Below, piece after piece: positions 35,793-44,754 of a DNA stretch of 64,000 bases (the first letter of the stretch is position 1; each line of letters begins with the position of its first letter). The stretch covers positions 187,501 to 251,500 of the forward strand of contig NZ_PYJN01000001.1 in the NCBI RefSeq assembly GCF_003025035.1, in the 5' to 3' direction. The position numbers and the translations under genes are program-made. This DNA is from Rhizobium sp. SEMIA4064. Its GTDB lineage: Bacteria; Pseudomonadota; Alphaproteobacteria; Rhizobiales; Rhizobiaceae. The notes under the pieces are model-generated. The model searched no databases and had not been told where the DNA came from. It worked only from the letters and a program-made list of their open reading frames with translations.

Positions 35793-36224
35793 CTAGAGAT
35801 GCTTGGCGTTTTCCAGGATGCGCCTGATATATTCGAGCAGCAGTTCGCGCTCGAAGGTGCGGAAGCCTCGAAACAGCTCCTTGTCCGCAGCCATAGCGGC
35901 TTGCACGGCTTCCGTCTGCATGGCGGCAGCTTTGCCGGTCAGGAACACCAGTTGCGCGCGTTTGTCGGATGGATGCGGCCGGCGCTCCACCAGCCCATCG
36001 CGTTCCATGCGCGACAGGGTATTGGCCATCGTCGCCTGCTCGATGTCGACGCGCTCCAGCAATTGCTTCTGGGTCAGCCCGTCTTCGGACCACAATTCCA
36101 GCAGGATCGGAAATTGGCCGGGGGAAAAACCAAGCCCCGCCGCCCGTTGTTGCAACGAGCGGGCAAATCCCTTCGCCATCTGATTGGCAAGGTAGGCCGC
36201 AGAGTCCATGCGATTAAATCCCAT
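35793..36224 (-). CDS. MarR-family transcriptional regulator
   Basis: About 143 residues. The winged helix is clear: GFSPGQFPILLELWSEDGLT, then QKQLLERVDIEQATMANTLS, then RMERDGLVERRPHPSDKRAQ and the wing strand LVFLTGKAA. ATG 36224 or ATG 36209 (MDSAAYLA) may be the start; the frame upstream overlaps the small-RNA region and lacks homology. It lies next to the sRNA and polA, as does the corresponding MarR-type gene in Sinorhizobium. Targets unknown. Confidence 0.9.
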   Translation of the reverse strand: MGFNRMDSAAYLANQMAKGFARSLQQRAAGLGFSPGQFPILLELWSEDGLTQKQLLERVDIEQATMANTLSRMERDGLVERRPHPSDKRAQLVFLTGKAAAMQTEAVQAAMAADKELFRGFRTFERELLLEYIRRILENAKHL

Positions 36225-36345
36225 GATTGCAAGTATGCCCGTATTTTGGAGCAAAACAATCATCAAATCTTGGGTGAAATGTGTCTGATGCAGGCCAAAT
36301 TCTGGTGATATTTGGCGGGTTGTTTTACTGACTATGTGAATGAAA

Positions 36346-36498
36346 TCTAATAGAAAAGCCGCCATGGTCTGGAGGTGGGACCATGGCGGCTTCAAAGGGG
36401 GGACAAAGGCCCGGAGAGGGGGATAGGCCTTTGTCCAAGTCTGACATGGCGGGGGACAGGCCGGTTGCCAGACCCTCGGCGTAATCAATCGCCGGTGA
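36346..36498 (-). ncRNA. ecpR1: EcpR1-type trans-acting small RNA (candidate)
   Basis: Minus-strand RNA of about 150 bases with three stem-loops. SL1 pairs GTCTGGCA with TGTCAGAC (36439-36473, one mismatch). SL2 pairs GGACAAAGGCC with GGCCTTTGTCC (36401-36436) and has a C-rich loop, TATCCCCCTCTCCG. SL3 is a terminator of 14 bp, AAGCCGCCATGGTC with GACCATGGCGGCTT (36356-36392), with loop CCACCTCCA and a TTTTC tail. C-rich loops can pair with ribosome sites. From memory, the rhizobial sRNA EcpR1, which modulates dnaA and gcrA mRNAs, lies between polA and a regulator gene, the same setting as here. The 5' end is inferred from the promoter. Confidence 0.7.
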
Positions 36499-36503
36499 GT
36501 ATG

Positions 36504-36532
36504 AAATGAGGCTCTAAATATGGTTTTTCAAG
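36504..36532 (-). promoter_or_regulatory. RpoH-like promoter of the small RNA
   Basis: On the minus strand CTTGAA (36532-36527) is followed after 15 bases by CCTCATTT (36511-36504), resembling the alphaproteobacterial RpoH pattern CTTGAA-N15/17-CCATNT. It would start transcription near 36498. Stress control of the sRNA would follow. Confidence 0.5.
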
Positions 36533-36656
36533 GGAATCCGCAGATTAGATTGATTAAAAATTGGTAACGTTTGAGTGAGAAATTTAGCCTGTCCGCAGAC
36601 CGCTTGATTGGAACTTTATATGGACGTTGGAGGTGCGCCACGCTATCCATGCTTCC

Positions 36657-39600
36657 ATGAAAAAAGGTGATCATCTCTTCCTCGTCGACGGCTCCGGTTT
36701 CATTTTCCGGGCCTTTCATGCCCTGCCGCCGCTGACGCGCAAATCCGATGGATTACCGGTCGGCGCCGTCTCCGGTTTCTGCAATATGCTGTGGAAGCTG
36801 CTGACCTCGGCGCGCGATACCTCGGTCGGCGTTACGCCGACACACTTTGCCGTCATCTTTGACTATTCCTCGAAGACATTCCGCAAGGATATCTACGACG
36901 CCTACAAGGCAAACCGCTCGGCACCGCCGGAGGAGCTGATCCCGCAGTTCGGGCTCATCCGCCAGGCGACGCGCGCCTTCAACCTGCCTTGCATCGAGAC
37001 CGACGGCTTCGAGGCGGACGACATCATCGCCACCTACGCCCGCCAAGCCGAGGCGGCCGGCGCCGACGTCACCATCATTTCCTCCGACAAGGATCTGATG
37101 CAGCTCGTCACCCCCATGGTCCACATGTATGACAGCATGAAGGACAAGCAGATCGGCATCCCCGATGTCATCGAGAAGTGGGGCGTGCCGCCGGAAAAGA
37201 TGATCGACCTGCAGGCCATGACCGGCGATTCCGTCGACAACGTGCCCGGCATTCCCGGCATCGGCCCGAAGACGGCGGCGCAGCTTCTGGAAGAGTTCGG
37301 CGATCTCGACACGCTGCTTGCCCGCGCCGGCGAAATCAAGCAGCAGAAGCGCCGTGAAAACATCGTCGCCAATGCCGAGCTGGCCCGAATTTCCCGGCAG
37401 TTGGTGACGCTCAGGACCGATGTGCCGCTGGAGCTGCCGCTCGATGATTTGGTGCTGGAATCCCAGGACGGCCCGAAACTGATCGGCTTCCTGAAGGCGA
37501 TGGAGTTCACCTCGCTCACGCGCCGTGTCGCCGATGCCTGCGATTGCGATGCGGCTGCGATCGAACCATCCGAGGTCAAGGTCGAGCGGGGCGACACTGC
37601 CCATGGCCCCGACCTCGATGTCGCTAAAAATGTCGATCTTGTTGCTGGCGGCGAGGTGGCTGCCGAAGGTGCCTCCGTGCCGGCGCCGGTGGTCAAGGCG
37701 CGTATGGCGTCTGAAAGTGCCTCAGAGCCCCGCGAACTCGCCAAGGCACGGGCGGCAAGCTTTGCCACCGCGCCGATCGATCATTCCACCTATGTCACCA
37801 TCCGCGACGTCGCTACTCTGGACCAGTGGATAGCGAACGCGCGCGAAACCGGCATCGTCGCCTTCGATACGGAGACGACGTCGCTCGACGCCATGCAGGC
37901 CGAAATCGTCGGTTTTTCGCTGGCGATCGCCGATAATCGCAACGATCCTTCCGGTACGGTCATCCGCGCCGCTTACGTGCCGCTCGGCCACAAGAACGGC
38001 GTCGGCGATCTGCTCGGCGGCGGATTGGTGGATAATCAGATCTCGTTGCGCGATGCGCTTCCGCGGCTGAAGAATCTGCTTGAAGACACCTCCGTCCTCA
38101 AGATCGCGCAGAACCTGAAATACGACTACCTGCTGATGAAGCGCTATGGCATCGAGCTCAAGGCCTTCGACGACACGATGCTTCTGTCCTACGTGCTCGA
38201 TGGTGGCGCCAATGCCACGCATGGCATGGATAGCCTGTCGGAGCGCTGGCTCGGCCACAAGCCGATCGCCTACAAGGATGTCACCGGCAGCGGCAGATCC
38301 AACATCACCTTCGATCTCGTCGATATCGACCGGGCCACGGCCTACGCCGCAGAAGATGCCGATGTGACGCTGCGGCTCTGGCTGGTGCTGAAGCCGCGGC
38401 TGTCCGCCGAAAAGCTCACCAGCGTCTATGAGCGTCTGGAACGGCCGCTGGTGCCGGTTCTCGCCCATATGGAGGAGCGCGGCATGACCATCGACCGGCA
38501 AATCCTGTCGCGCCTTTCCGGCGAGCTGGCGCAGGGTGCCGCCGCCCTCGAGGATGAGATTTACACGTTGGCCGGCGAGCGCTTCAACATCGGTTCGCCG
38601 AAACAGCTCGGCGACATTCTCTTCGGCAAGATGGGCCTAGCCGGCGGCAACAAAACCAAGACCGGGCAATGGTCGACCTCGGCGCAAGTGCTGGAAGACA
38701 TGGCGGCCGCCGGCTTCGAACTGCCGCGCAAGATCGTCGACTGGCGCCAGCTCACCAAGCTGAAATCCACCTATACCGACGCGCTGCCGGGCTATGTCCA
38801 TCCCGAGACCAAACGGGTCCATACCTCCTATTCGCTGGCCTCGACCACGACCGGGCGCTTGTCCTCCTCCGAGCCGAACCTGCAGAATATTCCGGTTCGC
38901 ACGGCCGAAGGTCGCAAGATCCGCACGGCTTTCATTTCGACGCCAGGTCACAAGCTGATCTCGGCCGACTATAGTCAGATCGAACTGCGCGTGCTGGCGC
39001 ATGTCGCCAATATCCCGCAACTCGAACAGGCCTTCGCCGACGGCGTCGATATTCACGCCATGACGGCCTCGGAAATGTTCAGCGTGCCGATCGAGGGCAT
39101 GCCGAGCGAAGTGCGCCGCCGCGCCAAGGCGATCAATTTCGGCATCATCTACGGCATTTCCGCCTTCGGCCTCGCCAACCAATTGTCGATCGAACGTTCG
39201 GAAGCCGGCGATTACATCAAGCGGTATTTCGAACGCTTCCCCGGCATCCGCGATTATATGGAAAGCACCAAGGCGGCAGCGCGCGACAAGGGCTATGTCG
39301 AGACCATCTTCGGCCGCCGCGTGCATTTTCCGGAAATCCGCTCCTCCAATCCGTCCGTGCGCGCCTTCAACGAACGCGCCTCGATCAATGCGCCGATCCA
39401 GGGTTCAGCGGCCGACGTCATCCGCCGCGCCATGATCAAGATGGAGCCGGCACTTGCGGCCGCCGGCCTCGACGATCGCGTGCGCATGCTGCTGCAGGTG
39501 CATGACGAACTGATCTTCGAAGTCGAAGACGCCGATGTCGAGCGTTCGACGCCGATCATCGTCTCGGTCATGGAAAATGCCGCCATGCCGGCGGTCGATA

Positions 39601-39659
39601 TGTCCGTGCCGTTGAAGGTCGACGCGCGCGCGGCTCACAATTGGGACGAAGCGCATTGA
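36657..39659 (+). CDS. polA: DNA polymerase I
   Basis: A 1000-residue three-domain polymerase. Residues 1-290 are the 5'-3' exonuclease (DGSGFIFRAFH, ETDGFEADDIIATYA, GDSVDNVPGIPGIGPKTA). The 3'-5' proofreading domain is intact, with Exo I FDTETTSLD, Exo II LKYDYLLMKRYG and Exo III YAAEDADVT. The polymerase domain has SADYSQIELRVLAH (motif A), RRRAKAINFGIIYGIS (motif B) and LQVHDELIFE (motif C). An Ala/Glu/Val-rich linker of roughly 70 residues between the two exonuclease domains explains the length excess over E. coli (928). ATG 36657 begins the family homology; GTG 36633 is an in-frame option without better support. Confidence 0.97.
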   Translation: MKKGDHLFLVDGSGFIFRAFHALPPLTRKSDGLPVGAVSGFCNMLWKLLTSARDTSVGVTPTHFAVIFDYSSKTFRKDIYDAYKANRSAPPEELIPQFGLIRQATRAFNLPCIETDGFEADDIIATYARQAEAAGADVTIISSDKDLMQLVTPMVHMYDSMKDKQIGIPDVIEKWGVPPEKMIDLQAMTGDSVDNVPGIPGIGPKTAAQLLEEFGDLDTLLARAGEIKQQKRRENIVANAELARISRQLVTLRTDVPLELPLDDLVLESQDGPKLIGFLKAMEFTSLTRRVADACDCDAAAIEPSEVKVERGDTAHGPDLDVAKNVDLVAGGEVAAEGASVPAPVVKARMASESASEPRELAKARAASFATAPIDHSTYVTIRDVATLDQWIANARETGIVAFDTETTSLDAMQAEIVGFSLAIADNRNDPSGTVIRAAYVPLGHKNGVGDLLGGGLVDNQISLRDALPRLKNLLEDTSVLKIAQNLKYDYLLMKRYGIELKAFDDTMLLSYVLDGGANATHGMDSLSERWLGHKPIAYKDVTGSGRSNITFDLVDIDRATAYAAEDADVTLRLWLVLKPRLSAEKLTSVYERLERPLVPVLAHMEERGMTIDRQILSRLSGELAQGAAALEDEIYTLAGERFNIGSPKQLGDILFGKMGLAGGNKTKTGQWSTSAQVLEDMAAAGFELPRKIVDWRQLTKLKSTYTDALPGYVHPETKRVHTSYSLASTTTGRLSSSEPNLQNIPVRTAEGRKIRTAFISTPGHKLISADYSQIELRVLAHVANIPQLEQAFADGVDIHAMTASEMFSVPIEGMPSEVRRRAKAINFGIIYGISAFGLANQLSIERSEAGDYIKRYFERFPGIRDYMESTKAAARDKGYVETIFGRRVHFPEIRSSNPSVRAFNERASINAPIQGSAADVIRRAMIKMEPALAAAGLDDRVRMLLQVHDELIFEVEDADVERSTPIIVSVMENAAMPAVDMSVPLKVDARAAHNWDEAH

Positions 39660-39688
39660 GCGGTGGGTTGGAAACGGTCTATCCCGCC

Positions 39689-39705
39689 CCTTCGACAAGC
39701 TCAGG
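39689..39705. repeat. Dispersed 17-bp repeat, inverted copy
   Basis: CCTTCGACAAGCTCAGG is the exact reverse complement of the element at 26530-26546. It lies between polA and phnN, which are convergent. Confidence 0.75.
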
Positions 39706-39756
39706 AGGGCGAGATAGGCCCTTTGCGTATGCCTCGTCTTCTTCGGCTCCGGCCGC

Positions 39757-40362
39757 TTACTTCCCAATCAGCGCTTCCAGCACCGAAATGATAGCACGCT
39801 CGGCCTCTTCGAGCGTGCTGCTATTATCGATATCGGCTATGTCATAGCTGCCCTGAACGGTCAGCGAGCTTCTTTCCAGCCGCTTCAGCACATCCTCACG
39901 GCTCTCGCGGCCTCGTGCCATCAGCCGCTCGGCCAATACCTCGCGCCGCGCCGTGACGTTGATGACCTTAAGCCGTGGAAAGGCGGTCTGGAAACGGTCG
40001 AGTACGGAGCGCGAACCATTGGCGATGACGAGATGGCCGAGGGCTAGCTCATCGCGGACCGCTGCCGGAATACCATATTTCAAGCCGTGCGCTTCCCAGG
40101 AGATGGCGAACGCGCCGGCGCGCTGCATGGCGTCGAAATCGGCATCCGAGACGCTTTTGTGATCCTCGTTGCCAGCATCGCCTTCGCGGGTGATGACGCG
40201 GCGGACGAAATGGACATCCGGCCGGCCGGCGAAATACCGGGCGGCGAGATTCATCAGCGTATCCTTGCCGGCACCGCTCGGCCCGACGACGACGGCGAGC
40301 GTGCCCGCGGTCGCATAGGCCAGGCCAAGATTAGCCGGCTTTATGTTGGCCTCGACCGTCAT
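39757..40362 (-). CDS. phnN: Ribose 1,5-bisphosphate phosphokinase
   Basis: A 201-residue guanylate-kinase-like P-loop enzyme. The Walker A is VVVGPSGAGKDTLMNLAAR, followed by FVRRVITREGDAGNEDHKSV and FAISWEAHGLKYGIP, which match PhnN rather than Gmk. It makes PRPP from ribose 1,5-bisphosphate and ATP, the last step that returns C-P lyase products to nucleotide metabolism. It overlaps the phnM stop codon by ATGA. Last gene of the phnC-phnN unit. Confidence 0.93.
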   Translation of the reverse strand: MTVEANIKPANLGLAYATAGTLAVVVGPSGAGKDTLMNLAARYFAGRPDVHFVRRVITREGDAGNEDHKSVSDADFDAMQRAGAFAISWEAHGLKYGIPAAVRDELALGHLVIANGSRSVLDRFQTAFPRLKVINVTARREVLAERLMARGRESREDVLKRLERSSLTVQGSYDIADIDNSSTLEEAERAIISVLEALIGK

Positions 40363-41498
40363 GCGACACGTCGTCCTTCTCGCCAGACCGAGCGCGTCAC
40401 CGGCACGCCATGATCGCGGCGGACACGCACGAGATCGGCGCGCAGGCCTTCGGCGATGCGGCCACGGTCGTTCAGGCTGACAGTCTTTGCCGGGGTGGCG
40501 GTCACCATGGCGATCGCTTGCGGCAGCGAAATGCTCTCGATCTCGTCGGCAAGGATGAAGGGAGCATGCAGCAGGCTGAGCGGCACATAATCGGACGACA
40601 GTACGTCGAGCACGCCGAGTTCGGCGAGATCGCGGGCGGCGATATTGCCGGAATGCGACTTGCCGCGAACGATGTTCGGCGCGCCCATCAGCACGCTCAT
40701 GCCGGCACCATGCGACGCCTTGGCGGCGTCAACGCTGGTCGGGAACTCAGCCAGGCGAACGCCGTAATTGATGGCTTCGTCGACATGGGCGAGTGTCGCG
40801 TCGTCATGGCTGGCGATGGTGATACCGCGCTCGGCGCAAACCTTGGAGATGACATCGCGATGCGGCGTTGCGTATTTGGCCGATTCTTCCTGGCGCTTGG
40901 CAACGAAACGGGCAAAGGCCTCGTCGCTCAAGCCGCGCTTCTTCTGATAGTAGAAGATGTATTGGTCCATGGTCTGGAACTGGCGCTGGCCCGGCGCGTG
41001 GTCCATCAGCGAAACCAGACGGACATAGGGGTCCTTCTCGAAATCCTGGAAATGATCGAGGACGTTGTCGGCGGAGACTTCGCAGCGCAGATGGATCAGG
41101 TGTTCGGCGCGCAGCCGGTCCTCGCGCTCTGCCGCCTGAATGGCATCGGCCATGTCGCGCATCTCGCCGCGCTCGAAACCGCCGTCTTCATCTGAGCCCA
41201 TGCGCAGGCAGTCGAATACTGTCGTGATGCCGGAGGTGACGATCTGGGCGTCATGCGCCTGGATGGCCGCTGTCTTGTTCCAGCGCACGCCGGGGCGCGG
41301 CGAATAATGGGCCTCCAGATGGTCCGTATGCAGCTCGACCAGGCCCGGGATCAGATAGTCGCCCTCGAAATCCTCGCCGATAGCAGACTTGCCCTCGGAA
41401 ATGCCGGCAATGCGACCGTCACGGATCAGCACGGAGCCTTCGACGATTTTGTCTTCGAGGACGATGCGGGCGTTGGAAAGGACGGTTTCTTTGGTCAT
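40359..41498 (-). CDS. phnM: Alpha-D-ribose 1-methylphosphonate 5-triphosphate diphosphatase
   Basis: A 379-residue amidohydrolase-fold enzyme. Metal ligands are seen in LIPGLVELHTDHLEAHYSPR (HxH-like), the conserved TRPGVRWNKT-type stretch PGVRWNKTAAIQAHDAQIVT, ASHDDATLAHVDEA and SSDYVPLSLLHAPF. It removes pyrophosphate from the ribosyl methylphosphonate triphosphate to give the substrate of PhnJ. It lies 16 bases after the DUF1045 gene and overlaps phnN. Confidence 0.95.
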   Translation of the reverse strand: MTKETVLSNARIVLEDKIVEGSVLIRDGRIAGISEGKSAIGEDFEGDYLIPGLVELHTDHLEAHYSPRPGVRWNKTAAIQAHDAQIVTSGITTVFDCLRMGSDEDGGFERGEMRDMADAIQAAEREDRLRAEHLIHLRCEVSADNVLDHFQDFEKDPYVRLVSLMDHAPGQRQFQTMDQYIFYYQKKRGLSDEAFARFVAKRQEESAKYATPHRDVISKVCAERGITIASHDDATLAHVDEAINYGVRLAEFPTSVDAAKASHGAGMSVLMGAPNIVRGKSHSGNIAARDLAELGVLDVLSSDYVPLSLLHAPFILADEIESISLPQAIAMVTATPAKTVSLNDRGRIAEGLRADLVRVRRDHGVPVTRSVWREGRRVA

Positions 41499-41514
41499 GT
41501 CAGGTCTTTCGCTA

Positions 41515-42201
41515 TTAGGCGCCGGAAAGCGGCAGCCAGGAACGGACGGTAAAGGGGGCGCCGCGCTCTTCTTCGATGAAGACGGCGAGGCCGGAAACGG
41601 CGAGTGCCTTGCCTATATAGTCGGCGAAGCGCTCGCGCAGGACTTCTTGCATGTCGGCTTGACGTTCGGTTGGGACGCGCCCGGTCAACGTCATATGGAA
41701 ACGGAATTCGTCATTGACGTAGGGATAGCCCCAGCGCAGCAGATTGGCGCGCTGCGGTTCTGTCAGGCCTTCCGGCTTGCGCCGGGCGATGTCGTGATCC
41801 GAAAGCGGTGCGCGGAATGGTTCGAAAGTCTTGACCACACGCGAGGCAAAATCCCGCAGCGGCTGGTAAAGCGAGCCGGGCACGAGCGCGAAGAAATGAC
41901 CGAGCTGGCCGAGCACCAGTTCCGGAATGGTGAAAGCCTTGGTGCGCGCGGCGAACTCGGCGGCGACATCGAGAAGATCGCACTCGGTCACCGAGCCGGC
42001 AAGCTCGAATGGCGCTTTCAGCGTGGCGTGAAAGCCGTAGCGGCGCGGATCGGCGGTCAGTTCGGCATGGCCTTCCGGCACGGGACCCATGGCCTTGTCG
42101 GAAAAGATGTCATCGGAAAATGCATCGCGGCCCAGCCAGAGAGCGGCAAGCGCGGTCAACGGATCGTCTTTGGGCGGCGTGAAATAGAGAGCATAGCGCA
42201 A
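41515..42201 (-). CDS. DUF1045 phosphonate-metabolism protein, 2H phosphoesterase-like
   Basis: A 228-residue protein of the phn-associated DUF1045 family. Two H-x-T motifs are present, GFHATLKAPF and FRFHMTLTGR, the hallmark of 2H phosphoesterases that act on cyclic phosphates. The family begins RYALYFTPP, and the codon before it is TTG 42201 with AGGA eight bases upstream, so a TTG start is favoured; no in-frame ATG is suitable. The locus lacks phnP, whose product opens the cyclic ribose phosphate made by PhnJ, so this protein is a candidate for that step. That role is inference. Confidence 0.85.
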   Translation of the reverse strand: MRYALYFTPPKDDPLTALAALWLGRDAFSDDIFSDKAMGPVPEGHAELTADPRRYGFHATLKAPFELAGSVTECDLLDVAAEFAARTKAFTIPELVLGQLGHFFALVPGSLYQPLRDFASRVVKTFEPFRAPLSDHDIARRKPEGLTEPQRANLLRWGYPYVNDEFRFHMTLTGRVPTERQADMQEVLRERFADYIGKALAVSGLAVFIEEERGAPFTVRSWLPLSGA

Positions 42202-42389
42202 GGCTGCGTTCCTTGGAAAAATCGGCTGCGCACGACACTGTTGGGTGATTTGCGACAAACCGCAAGAGCAGCAAGGCAGCAGCGGCTCGAATCCGGCTAA
42301 AGCGAACTCAAGCAATGTTGTCTTGCCGACCTGCGCTACCGGATTCCCGTGACAAAATGATGATGCGCTGCGATTTTTCCGAAGGCTTT

Positions 42390-43739
42390 CTACCTGCCGT
42401 TTTGCGTGCCCATCAGGCGCGAGCGTAGCGCATTGGAAGCGGCGTCGAACAGGAAGACGACGATGAGGATCAAGAGCACCATATAGGCAACGTTTTCCCA
42501 ATTGGCATTGGTGCGCATGGCCTCCCAAAGCTTCAGGCCGATGCCGCCGGCACCCACTGCGCCGATGATCGTGGCGCCGCGCACATTAGATTCCCATTGG
42601 TACAGAGTCTGGCTGACGATGACGGGAACGATCTGCGGCATGATCCCGTAGCGATGCACGAGAACCGTCGAGGAGCCCGTCGATTTGACGCCTTCGCGCG
42701 GCTTGTTGTCGATGTTCTCCAGCCCTTCGGAATAGAGCTTGCCGAGGGTGCCGGTCTCCGTCAGGAAGATCGCGCCGCTGCCGGCGAGCGGGCCGGGGCC
42801 GAAGGCGCGGGTCAGGAAAAGCGCCCAGATCAGCATGTCGACCGAACGCAGGAAATCGAAGAAGCGCTTCAATATCTGATTGACCAGCCGGTTCGGCGTG
42901 ATGTTGCGCGCCGCCATGAAGGCCAGCGGGAAAGCGGCGAGCGAACCGAGCAGCGTGCCGAGGAAGGCCATGACGATCGTCTGGAACAACTTGGTCCAGA
43001 CATCGCCATGCTGCCATGCGCCATTGTTCCAGATATTGTCGAATGCCAGCGAGAGATTGGACTGGTCCGGCTCCAGTCGCGGCCCGGAAACGATCAGGCT
43101 GATGACTTCGCTCGCCGGCTTATCGAAGAAGGGCGAGTGCGTATCGAAGACAAAATTTGCCCAGCCGATGAAGCGCTTGCGGATCTTCACGCGGTCGGTG
43201 GAAATGCTGACGTCGCCGGCAAAGCCCATATTGGCGAGGATATTGTCGTCATAAACCGTGATCCATGACGGCAGTGGCTCCGAGCCGAGGACCTTCGGCG
43301 CAGCGCCGGTGAAGTCGATCGGAACAGTGACGCCATGTGCGGTCAGGATCGCTTGCGTCTTGGTAACCGTCACGCTGCGGCTGCTGCCGCTGACGGAGAC
43401 GGTCAGGCTGCCGTCAGGATTGTTCGTCACCCAATCCGGATGTGGATCGTCGCCGAGCGGCGAAAAACGCGGATATTTGACGCTGATCTTGTCACCGGAA
43501 ACGCGGAACTCCGGCTGCACGTCGTAGCTGACCCATTCACTCAGATAGATACCGACGCGTTCCCAATGTGCTTCCGCGACGATCTTCGGCAGGTCGAAGA
43601 ACCAGACGGCGTAGATGCCGTAAAGGATCACGCCGAGAAAGATCATCAGCGCGCCGAAACGCTGGCGGAACGATCGGTGCAGGATTTCCGGATAGCGGGC
43701 TTCGATTTCCTGCATGCGGCCGGCGTCGATGACGGACAT
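42390..43739 (-). CDS. phnE: Phosphonate ABC transporter permease, second copy
   Basis: A 449-residue permease. The N-terminal helix GALMIFLGVILYGIYAVWFF is followed by a hydrophilic, probably periplasmic insert of about 180 residues, then the PhnE core with FLGTLLGSLAAFPLAFMAAR, FLRSVDMLIWALFLTRAFGP and the coupling region NIDNKPREGVKSTGSS. It is much longer than E. coli PhnE (259) because of the insert. ATG 43739 starts the family homology, eight bases after the first phnE gene. The two permeases likely form a heterodimer. Confidence 0.9.
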   Translation of the reverse strand: MSVIDAGRMQEIEARYPEILHRSFRQRFGALMIFLGVILYGIYAVWFFDLPKIVAEAHWERVGIYLSEWVSYDVQPEFRVSGDKISVKYPRFSPLGDDPHPDWVTNNPDGSLTVSVSGSSRSVTVTKTQAILTAHGVTVPIDFTGAAPKVLGSEPLPSWITVYDDNILANMGFAGDVSISTDRVKIRKRFIGWANFVFDTHSPFFDKPASEVISLIVSGPRLEPDQSNLSLAFDNIWNNGAWQHGDVWTKLFQTIVMAFLGTLLGSLAAFPLAFMAARNITPNRLVNQILKRFFDFLRSVDMLIWALFLTRAFGPGPLAGSGAIFLTETGTLGKLYSEGLENIDNKPREGVKSTGSSTVLVHRYGIMPQIVPVIVSQTLYQWESNVRGATIIGAVGAGGIGLKLWEAMRTNANWENVAYMVLLILIVVFLFDAASNALRSRLMGTQNGR

Positions 43740-43747
43740 AGGCAACC

Positions 43748-44728
43748 TCAGTGTTGCAGAAGGAAGGCATGTTCGCCGACGAGACGGCGACGGAGCCATG
43801 CGGAAAATTGGTCGACGGCGATGATCGTGACGAAAAGCAGCAGCACGAGTGCCACCGTCTTGGCGCCAAAACCGCGCGAGATCGAAAGCTTCAGCTCCTC
43901 GCCGATACCGCCGCCGCCGACGGCGCCGATGATGGTGGAAGCGCGAACGTTGATCTCCAGGCGCAGCAGCACGTAGGACATAAAATTCGGCAGAACCTGC
44001 GGCAGCGCGGCGAAGCGAACGCGCTCCGTCCAACTCGCGCCGACCGCCTTCATGCCCTCGTCCGGCTTCATGTCGATATTCTCGATCACCTCATAGAAGA
44101 GCTTGCCGAGCGCGCCGATCGTATGCAGGCCGACGGCGATGATGGCAGCGATCGGGCCGATCGACAGGATCGCCGAAAACAGGCCGGCGATGACGATCTC
44201 GGGAAAGGCGCGCAGCAATTCCATGAAGCGTTTGGTCACCAGACGAACCGGATGCGACGGCGACATGTTGCGCGCAGCAAAGAAGCTGAGGGGCAGGGCG
44301 ACGACAAAGCCGATGAGGGTGGAAACCAGCGCCACGTTGATCGTGATGATCATCAGCTCGAAATATTCAGGGATATAGAAATCGCCCCAGACATAGACGC
44401 GGCCTAGCGGGAAATTGAATTCCTCGCCGCCGACGCCGTTTGCGCCGTTGGGGCTCGGCAGGTCGAAGAGCGCACGATAGACGTCGGACCAATCCTTGGG
44501 GATGAGCCAGCTCAGGAAATCGAAAAGATGCGGCAGGCGGTCGAAGAAATGGCCGGCATTGCTCTCGTCGGCAAAGCGGACGGAGCTCACGAAGGCGGTG
44601 ATCAGGATCAGCAGGCCAATGCCGGTATAGAGGCGGCGGCGAGCCACCATCCTGCTCCAGGCGTCGCCGATGTCCTTGGCGCTCTGAGGCGCACCTTGCA
44701 TCTGTAGCTGAGTATCGGCAACCGTCAT
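43748..44728 (-). CDS. phnE: Phosphonate ABC transporter permease, first copy
   Basis: A 326-residue permease. After the first helix near residue 40 and a periplasmic loop, the core shows STLIGFVVALPLSFFAARNM, MELLRAFPEIVIAGLFSAIL and the cytoplasmic EAA-like NIDMKPDEGMKAVGASWTER. Rhizobia usually carry two phnE genes side by side, as here. It follows phnD after 65 bases that contain a GC-rich hairpin. Confidence 0.93.
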   Translation of the reverse strand: MTVADTQLQMQGAPQSAKDIGDAWSRMVARRRLYTGIGLLILITAFVSSVRFADESNAGHFFDRLPHLFDFLSWLIPKDWSDVYRALFDLPSPNGANGVGGEEFNFPLGRVYVWGDFYIPEYFELMIITINVALVSTLIGFVVALPLSFFAARNMSPSHPVRLVTKRFMELLRAFPEIVIAGLFSAILSIGPIAAIIAVGLHTIGALGKLFYEVIENIDMKPDEGMKAVGASWTERVRFAALPQVLPNFMSYVLLRLEINVRASTIIGAVGGGGIGEELKLSISRGFGAKTVALVLLLFVTIIAVDQFSAWLRRRLVGEHAFLLQH

Positions 44729-44754
44729 GAAATCCTGCCCTTGTGATAGGAAAA

